Positions 57,466 to 64,000 of a DNA stretch of 64,000 nt are shown here, in pieces. Under the pieces are notes generated by a model. That model did not search any database. It saw nothing but the letters and a program-made list of their open reading frames with translations, and was not told the origin of the DNA. The stretch comes from Schistosoma haematobium (taxonomy: Eukaryota > Platyhelminthes > Trematoda > Strigeidida > Schistosomatidae). Where the stretch lies: NCBI RefSeq assembly GCF_000699445.3, contig NC_067198.1, forward strand, positions 31,437,536 through 31,501,535, read 5' to 3'. Made by a program: the position numbers and the translations under genes. How positions within the stretch are numbered: the stretch's first letter is position 1; every line of letters starts with the position of its first letter.

Positions 57466-58209
57466 TTATTGATGCAAATATGATCTATCTGGTTCTCTGT
57501 AGTGTGGTCCGGTGAGATCCATGTAGCCTTGTGTATACGTTTGTGTGGAAATATTGTGCCTCCTATGACCAATTTGTTGAATGCACACAGATTTGCAAAT
57601 CTTTCTCCATTTTCGTTTTCCTCTCCCAGTCAATCCATGTCGTCCCACGATATCTTCATATCCGGTGTTGTCTATTCCGACTTTGGCGTTTAGATCTCCC
57701 ATTAGAATGGTGAGGTCCTTTCTTGGGCATTTCTCTATGATTGACTGCAGCCGCTCGTAGAATTGATCTTTAATGTCGTCGTTGCTATCATTGGTGGGTG
57801 CATAACATTGGATAATATTCATTGTGATCCCCTCCTTCTTTGTTTTGAATGATGCTTTGATGATTCTGGATCCGTGAGATTCCCATCCTACAAGTGCATT
57901 TCGTGCTACTTTGGACAGCATTAGAGCAACTCCCTGAGTGTGTGGAGCATTGTCCTCTTCGTGACTGGAGTATAGTAGCATCTCTCCCGTATTAAGCCTT
58001 TTCTGTCCAGCTTGGGTCCAGTGGGTTTCGCTGATTCCCAGTACTGCCAAGTTGTATCTCCTCATTTCCGTTGCTATTTGACTGATTTTCTCGGTCTCCC
58101 ACATTGTTCGGACGTTCCATGTACCTATGAAAGTTGTTGCTTTGGTTGTTAGAATGGGCATAGGCCTCGTGGCTTCCGAAGGAACTCGGCTTTCACCGTG
58201 AGGCGTCAT
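57466..58209 (-). pseudogene. RTE endonuclease domain, inverted copy
   Basis: Translation identical to the other two copies (WNVRTM, GISETHW, MGDLNAKVG), frameshifted at the same purine run and continued at 57572-57162 with SDHH. Confidence 0.9.
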
Positions 58210-58410
58210 AATTCTTCTAAATGAAGACCTCCTAACTCCCAGGACCGAGTTTAAATGGTTTGAAATAATTTTTCTGGTTAGCGTTTTTATAGCGAGTTAA
58301 TGTTCTACGGGATGGGGTAGCTAACCCCATGTTGAACCCTCCTCCTTTACACGTGCGTGGCACCGGCAGTGACTCTATAAGAGCTACAGTCGGAGTTAAC
58401 ACTGAATGAT

Positions 58411-59335
58411 AGTAAGGTTAAATTGATAGGCATCAATAGGCTAATACAAAATCAGAGGGGGCAGTAATTGATGAAGTTAATGTATTTGAACAAATGTGAC
58501 TGATAAATTATCCCAACTGAAAATTTGTAGAAAAACTGTAAATAATGCTGAAGTATAAAATACATAATCAGAGGAGTTATAATCTTAACGTATAGAGTAA
58601 TTTATAGAATAAACGTCGTTATAATCATGAATGTTGTAAGGACAAAGTTTTAAATAAGATGATAATGTTATGTAGTGAATGTAGCTATGTACATTTCAAT
58701 GTCGTTGTAATTACATCCTCATTTGAGTATCAAAGTAATAGATGTTAAATCTCTCTCAAAGATGGTAAGAGAAACCGTAAGCAGTGGATTTCAATCCGTG
58801 TCTGATGTGAGACATATATCCACTGCAGTCATTGGATGAATGATCATTGATCGATTTCGGTTAGGCATTAACACTGTTTGGCTTCTCATTCACCTTTGTT
58901 CACAGCAATTACAGGTCACCATCATTGTTTCTTAAAACTGAATGCGGTTAAGTGATTGTATATGGGGTATGATATCCTAAAGTAAACTATTATTAATAAC
59001 AGAAGTGAGTATAGGGTTGTAAAGTCACATTGCTTCATCCAATCCTCAGATTTATTCTTTTAGAATAGCTTGTTTTAGCAAATCGAAAAATCTATCTGCC
59101 TGATTATTATGCCGAGAGTGATATGGTGGGGAACAGAAATAGTCACTGTACTTAAGCTTCAAGTTTTAGGATTCAGTAATTCATCCGTAAGAAGACTGAG
59201 AACTCAACGTCACAAGAAGTAAAATCAATAGTGTAGTGAAATGCAATTGTTGTCTGCTTGCAGAACTCATTTGATTATTATAAGAAAGAAAGATAGAGAG
59301 AAGAAAACAAAAGCTGAGATTTACTTCTCAGATAA
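58411..59335. other. Non-coding block of unit 3 between two insertions
   Basis: Copy of 15392-16318. No gene. Confidence 0.55.
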
Positions 59336-62208
59336 ATTTCAATTTCAGTTTCAGTTTCAGTTTGGGAATGACAGGAGGCTCGATAGCTTTTGTTAGTCCT
59401 GGCAATGGTGGTCCTTCAGTTGATCCAACCTTCTTTTGTAAGAGTCGACGGATGGAGCGTCAACCACGTGCTGAGGTAGTGAATTCCACTCGTTGATGAT
59501 TCGATGGGAAGGTCGATAGTCAGCTGACAAGTAATTTGTTCTCGGCTTATGAACATTTTTGGAGTGTCCTCGTAAATTCTTTGTTTTGGAAGACAAGAAA
59601 TATGAAGGCATGTCAGGTGCAAATTCATCACTAAGCAATTTGAAAACTGTAATCAAGTCGCCTCTAGTTCTGCGATATGACAACGGGAAAAGGTTCAGCT
59701 TGACCAGTCGAGATTCATACTGAAGCTTCGCTATTCCGGTAATCAGCTTAGTCGCCGTTCTCTGAAACTTTTCCAGAAGCTCACTGTCTTTTTTAAGCAG
59801 GGGCTAGCCGCTTGTATGCATTACTGAAGTTTAGGACGAACGAACACTGTATACAAAGTCAGAAACGTTTTTGCGTCGACATGACTAAAAGCTCTACGTA
59901 TTGACCATAACGTTCTAAAACGTTTGACGGCTTTTGCACGGCAGTGTGCAGTGGTCTTTAAGCCTTGGCTAACGATGACTCCTAAGTCATTATATGTCTG
60001 GACGACAGGTAGCTCAGTGTTATTCATCGTGTATGTATCTGTGCCTTGATGACCGATATGCATCACAACACACTTGGAAGTATTTATCGGCAACTGCCAT
60101 GTGTGAGACCATTCAGATAACTTCTTCAGGTCATTTTGAAGTTCTAAGCTATCACTCTTACATCGTATCGTTCTCCATATCTTGACATCGTCAGCATATA
60201 GCAAGACCGATGATGATAGGAGACAAGGAAGGTCATTTACATACAAGAGGAATAGCACTGGCCCCAAAACTGTACCCTGGGGCACTCCACTAAGCACAGT
60301 TCCCCAGCTAGATAACTTTGAGTTCACCCTTACTCTTTGTTGACGCCCAACTAAAAAGTCTTTTATCCACATCAATAAATTGCCTCCAATCCCGACTTTT
60401 CTTAACTTATATAACAACCGGTTGTGCGAAACTTTGTCAAAAGCTTTGCTGAAATCAATGAAGGCTACGTCTACAGGTAGCTTTTGGTCCTTAAGGGCGC
60501 ACCAGCTTTCACGAGCCACTAATAAGTTAGTGAGACAAGAACAACCTATTCTGAAGCCGTGCTGCTTCTCCGAGAGGATCCGGTTTTTATCGAGATACTT
60601 AAACAGCTCCTTCCGAATAATCTTTTCTATGATTTTAACAACCACACTAGTTAGACTGACGGGGCGGTAGTTCTCAGGTTTGTGTTTCGTACCTGTTTTG
60701 AAGACAGGACTTACTATGGCGTTTTTCCAGTCTTTTGGTAAACGACCTTGCGTAACGGATAGGTTAAAGCATGTACTTAAAGAGCTTGCAACGAAGTTAG
60801 ATAATTCCTTCAGTAGCCTAGGATGTAATTCATCGGGCCCCGTGGATTTACCTATGTCAAGCTTATTTAGCAGACCAAAGACATCGAGTTCTTTAATGGC
60901 CACGCTATCCAGTGTATGTATGGGGGGATCTGTATATGCTGACGGGAAGGGCGCTTCTATGGTATATACGTTGCTAAAGTAGTTCGAGAACACTTGAGCC
61001 TTACTAAAGTCGTCCTCCACTAATGATGAAGCAGTGCTGTCTCCCCATAGAGCAGGAATATTTCCTATTCTCCTTGTCCTTTGGTTTATATAGGAATACA
61101 AGCGTTTAGGACATTCTATGGATTCCTTAACAATCTTTTGTTCGTACAATTTTCTAGACCTACGGAGGGTCGAGGCACAAGTATTCCGAGCCTTTCGATA
61201 CTGAGATTTTGACTCATCAGTCCCCAGTGACCTAAGTCTATCCCACATTTTCCTTTTCTTACGGAGAAGGATACGGACCTCCCTACTGAGCCATGGTGGT
61301 GAGTTTTTCGGCCCCTTTGGTATAGTCCAAGGGATGTGAGGTGTGGTAACTTTTAAGTATGAATTTCGAAATGCGTCCCAGGCCGTTTCAATGGAGGACT
61401 CCGGGTCTATTCTCCAATCTGTTAACGATGCTGAGTGCTTGATATCTGGTATGTTTGCTTTCCAGACGTTGGGTCTGGACTGGACTGACGCGTGCTCGTG
61501 ACTGGCAGTTATATGGAAGTCGAAAGTTATAACTGCGTGGTCACTTTTACCTAGGGGTGGCATATGATGGAGGTTCGCAACATCATCCTCATAGTGAGTC
61601 AGTATAAGATCTAATAAGGATGATTCAGTGTCCGGATCGTACCTTGTCTCTTCTTTCACATGTTGCACTAGAGCACATGTGATAACCCCATCAACTGGTT
61701 CCTGCTCGAAAGAATCTTCCGACGATTTAGTTCGCAGATTTTCCCAGTCTACCATAGGTGCATTGAAGTCCCCTAGGATTAGACATCGACCACTTTGGGG
61801 CCAAGTATTGAGACTGCTTAACAGGATTTCATTTGTCTCACAGCTTGGACTGCGATAGACCAAACCAATCAGCAGCTCTTGTCCCCTGCATTTCAAGCGG
61901 CAACTAACTAATTCACACGTCCCACTCTCATGGGATACACTATCGATAATGGCAAATGGGATAGCATTCCTAATGAATAGAGCTACTCCCTCTCCTTTGC
62001 GCTTTTGTGTTCTGTCGGCCCTTACTAACGTAAAACCCTCGAAATCAAGTTCCATACTATATATAGCCTGTGTCAGCCAGGTTTCTGTTACTGCGATTAT
62101 GTCTGGCTTTGTAGAGTCAATCTGTACACATAGTTCCGATCGCTTATTAAGTAAGCTTCGTGCATTGGTGTAACAGATCCGAAGCCTGTTTAAGTGCCTT
62201 CGTGCTTC
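59336..62208 (-). mobile_element. CR1-clade element of a second subfamily, nearly intact, 5'-truncated
   Basis: Present in unit 3 only; units 1 and 2 keep the empty site (near 16318 and 45300). The 3' end, on the left, has a short repeat of CTGAAA type (ATTTCAATTTCAGTTTCAG). The 5' end joins host sequence inside the codons just before NEARRHLNRL, so ORF1 and the start are missing. About 9 bases of the target are lost and I see no clear target duplication. It differs clearly from the older CR1 (copies 1-3), so it is a separate, younger subfamily. Confidence 0.92.
59393..59683 (-). pseudogene. CR1 C-terminal domain, out of frame with the main ORF
   Basis: YRRTRGDLITVFKLL, FLSSKTKNLRGH and RPSHRIINEWNSLPQHVV form the conserved C-terminus of CR1 polyproteins (copy 3 of the older family has NTWNLLPEAVV). 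Between it and the main ORF lie the TAA and one missing base in the T-run 59789-59794, so two small lesions separate the parts. Confidence 0.85.
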
Positions 62209-62238
62209 ATTGAAAATAGATAAAAATGAAGATAACAT
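59821..62238 (-). CDS. CR1 endonuclease-reverse transcriptase, 805 open codons
   Basis: Endonuclease: CYTNARSLLNKRSEL (Asn25), DIIAVTETWLT (Glu52), GVALFIRN, GLVYRSP, LILGDFNAP (Asp157, Asn159), LGKSDHAVI (Asp233, His234). Linker with basic runs (about 285-390). RT: GKSTGPDELHPRLLKEL, YRPVSLTSVVVKI, QHGFRIGCSCLTNLL, VAFIDFSKAFDKV (Asp595), GVPQGTVLGPVLFLLYVNDL, LLYADDVKIWR (YADD 681-684), LPINTSKCVVMHIG. All catalytic residues are kept. The ATG at 62238 lies in the host flank, not in the element. It ends at TAA 59821-59823 after FVRPKLQ, where the family goes on. The missing C-terminal part is at 59683-59393. Confidence 0.88.
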   Translation of the reverse strand: MLSSFLSIFNEARRHLNRLRICYTNARSLLNKRSELCVQIDSTKPDIIAVTETWLTQAIYSMELDFEGFTLVRADRTQKRKGEGVALFIRNAIPFAIIDSVSHESGTCELVSCRLKCRGQELLIGLVYRSPSCETNEILLSSLNTWPQSGRCLILGDFNAPMVDWENLRTKSSEDSFEQEPVDGVITCALVQHVKEETRYDPDTESSLLDLILTHYEDDVANLHHMPPLGKSDHAVITFDFHITASHEHASVQSRPNVWKANIPDIKHSASLTDWRIDPESSIETAWDAFRNSYLKVTTPHIPWTIPKGPKNSPPWLSREVRILLRKKRKMWDRLRSLGTDESKSQYRKARNTCASTLRRSRKLYEQKIVKESIECPKRLYSYINQRTRRIGNIPALWGDSTASSLVEDDFSKAQVFSNYFSNVYTIEAPFPSAYTDPPIHTLDSVAIKELDVFGLLNKLDIGKSTGPDELHPRLLKELSNFVASSLSTCFNLSVTQGRLPKDWKNAIVSPVFKTGTKHKPENYRPVSLTSVVVKIIEKIIRKELFKYLDKNRILSEKQHGFRIGCSCLTNLLVARESWCALKDQKLPVDVAFIDFSKAFDKVSHNRLLYKLRKVGIGGNLLMWIKDFLVGRQQRVRVNSKLSSWGTVLSGVPQGTVLGPVLFLLYVNDLPCLLSSSVLLYADDVKIWRTIRCKSDSLELQNDLKKLSEWSHTWQLPINTSKCVVMHIGHQGTDTYTMNNTELPVVQTYNDLGVIVSQGLKTTAHCRAKAVKRFRTLWSIRRAFSHVDAKTFLTLYTVFVRPKLQ

Positions 62239-63154
62239 GGAATAATCAATAAGGTTACACTTCTGTTTGTTCTATTAATAATGAATATTATTTCAAACTG
62301 GAAATCAGGGTTATTAGTACTTGAATTAATAGGTGTAAATTATCTATTAGACAAAAATCTAATCTCAAAACATACTCCATGTTCATACAATCTACATTGA
62401 AGATATTTTATGACCGAAACTAATTTTCGAAGAATTCCGAATACTGACGTTGAGACAAGAGATAAATTGATTGATAATATTTTTTGTTGAAAGTTTCATC
62501 AAACTCAACTATTAAATGTGAAGTTATGAAAACTCTTGAACACTACAATGCCCACCCCCTATAAGAGTGTATGTATAACTTATGAAAAAGTTGGAATAAC
62601 CATTGTCAATATGGGGTTATTGAGATTATCAAATGATCGATATTATGAACTGATTTAAGTTAAAAAATCACTGAGAACCTCACATGACTGAACTTTACTG
62701 GTCACAGTTTCTCACCAAAATTCTGGAATTTTTTTCTCGAAGCTAGTAACTAGTGTGTACATGGTGATCAAGAACTAAAATTATGAAGGTGAAACGGAAA
62801 TCAGTAATTTGATATGGTTAATTAACGAATATCAACTGTTTTAGATGTATTGGCGAATTGATTTAGATCATAACAAGGTTTTTGATCTGGTTCCTGGTGA
62901 ACAACTCAGTGTATTATCTCCATATTTGCTATAATACCCAATACCTATGCAGTGTGTTTTAAATATAATTCAAGACTGCTATCACATTATAGCTACTCTC
63001 CTACAGTCAATTTCGATTGTGGTTAGATTTTTTTGAGCCGTTTTATTAACTTATTCAGAAGACAATGTTATTCGAACAGTAACAATTCACCTATTTCTTT
63101 GTCCTATTATGACCACATGCGACAACCTATGCACACATCTCTCTCTAACCAAAA
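62209..63154. other. Non-coding block of unit 3, right of the CR1
   Basis: Copy of about 16330-17278. It lacks about 17 bases near 62299 (CATTAGTTTTTCTGGAAAT shortened to GGAAAT). No gene. Confidence 0.55.
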
Positions 63155-64000
63155 TGTTGATAGTTTAAATATCATTGGATGAGTCATTTACTTTCCCGTG
63201 TATATGTGTACTTAAATCCTATGAATAGCCTTTGCTTAGCCTCGCTTCGCCTTGATTCGATTTGATTATAAATTCCTGTCTGTATTCGCTCACACACACA
63301 TTAGCATCTCTGCTTCGAATTCACTCGATGTGCTTGTAACTTTGCTATCTATGCTATCCGCTAATAAACTGTAGTCACCACTTCTTATTGCCTTCTGATT
63401 TCAAACACCTTTGGAATTTATATAATAACGCTTATCAATGTGATTGATTAAGTAAGCAAAGCCAATACAGAATTGGTGACCCCAACTTGCGAACACAAAG
63501 GAATTTTCGATGGTACAATCTGGTTTCAAAAATCCAACTCACTTGGTCTTGATTCGAATCATTATCTGGATTATAATTATAGTTGCGAATTTATTATATC
63601 ATTATATTCATTACACGAACGTTATTTCATAAACATTATTGGATATAACAATGATGTTTTACAAACAATTGATATACTGGTGCAATTTAATAAGTCTGTT
63701 CTATGTTTTAAATTGTACCATTTGTTATTATCATTGTTGGTATCGGTCCATTTCTCTTTTTTACATTTACATTATTCATGTACTATCTATTTTCTATGAA
63801 CATGTCTTCCGAAAATACTGTGTCAAGTTTACCGTAAACGCTGTCCGTGAAGACTCCTAATCTCTCTATTCCCTCTTTTAATATCACTGACCCACAACTG
63901 TGGTTTATTAGACTCGAAAACTATTTTCTGTCTAACCGCATTATCTTACAATGAACAAAATTTGGCCATGCAAGCACACTCCTCCCAGACAAAGAGGCGG
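63155..64000 (+). mobile_element. CsRn1-like LTR element, unit 3 copy, runs off the window
   Basis: LTR 63155-63469, primer site TGGTGACCCCAACTTGCG at 63474, gag ATG at 63802 with MSSENTVSSLP and a TAA as in unit 1. Small differences from unit 1 lie in the leader (ACACAAAGGAATTTTCGATG). The window ends inside gag. Confidence 0.85.
63802..64000 (+). pseudogene. Start of gag, unit 3 copy, cut by the window end
   Basis: DPQLWFIRLENYFLSNRI is visible, and the TAA and TGA stops at the same codons as in unit 1. Only the first 66 codons are in the window. Confidence 0.7.

Larger units (their letters stand above)
55195..58410 (-). mobile_element. Full-length inverted RTE element with 13-bp target duplication
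   Basis: AACACTGAATGAT stands at 55195-55207 and 58398-58410; units 1 and 2 have it once at the empty site (about 15379-15391). The element (55208-58397, 3190 bp) begins on the minus strand AACTCCGACTGTAGCTC and ends GGCGTAAGTAAATA. The order is leader, endonuclease 58209-57466, second endonuclease frame 57572-57162, RT 56624-55623, C-terminus 55672-55211. The lesions are the same as in copy 2: the frameshift after GRGKRK, TGA in GKSA.PDNI, and TAA after LTDTLQ. So it could not have made its own proteins unless conversion brought the lesions in later. Confidence 0.95.

Noticed and set aside
59330..62224. AGATAAA at both ends of the young CR1 as a target duplication
   Set aside because: Comparison with the empty sites shows the right-hand motif comes from a changed host stretch (AATAGCTAAAATTG), so the match is probably chance.

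Overview
The window looks like a flatworm nuclear genome of the genus Schistosoma. It is AT-rich, its one clear host gene has introns with GT-AG borders, and its mobile elements form a typically schistosome set: RTE-clade elements of the SR2/Perere-3 kind, CR1-clade elements, a CsRn1/Boudicca-like Ty3 LTR element with a tRNA-Trp type primer site, and tRNA-derived SINEs carrying hammerhead-ribozyme sequence. The species cannot be fixed from sequence reading alone.

The layout is a repeated unit seen three times in direct orientation. Unit 1 is about 1-21625, unit 2 is about 30773-49270, and unit 3 is about 49690-64000 and runs off the end. Between units 1 and 2 lies about 9 kb of single-copy DNA (21626-30772) with most of an MFSD12-like transporter gene. 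That gene has five exons on the minus strand between 29211 and 20347 and encodes about 620 residues. Its last exon lies inside unit 1, so unit 2 carries an intact orphan copy of that exon (47883-48425). Just beyond it, at 49289-49687, is a small intronless ORF with a strong signal peptide. Only the fossil tail of this ORF is found in unit 1 (3661-3735), and a shorter scrap remains in unit 2.

Inside each unit the order is: non-coding DNA with a SINE; a decayed RTE 3' end; a decayed CR1 element on the minus strand; a 203-bp direct repeat; a broken RTE element on the plus strand; a 3' LTR fragment of another element; a 450-bp foldback; the second 203-bp direct repeat; a hammerhead-bearing SINE; and a decayed Ty3 LTR element converging on the MFSD12 last exon. 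The units differ by datable events. There is a solo LTR with 4-bp target duplication in unit 1, an 8-bp microhomology deletion in unit 2, and a hybrid direct repeat in unit 3. Unit 3 also has a 3.19-kb inverted RTE with a 13-bp target duplication and a nearly intact 2.9-kb CR1 insertion. The three RTE bodies are almost identical in sequence while their 5' ends are not, which points to gene conversion.

No element looks autonomous as read. The CR1 ORF at 59821-62238 comes closest. The only features I would call functional host genes are the MFSD12-like gene and, with less certainty, the secreted-peptide ORF. The near-identity of the units also fits a haplotype duplication made during assembly, and this should be excluded first.
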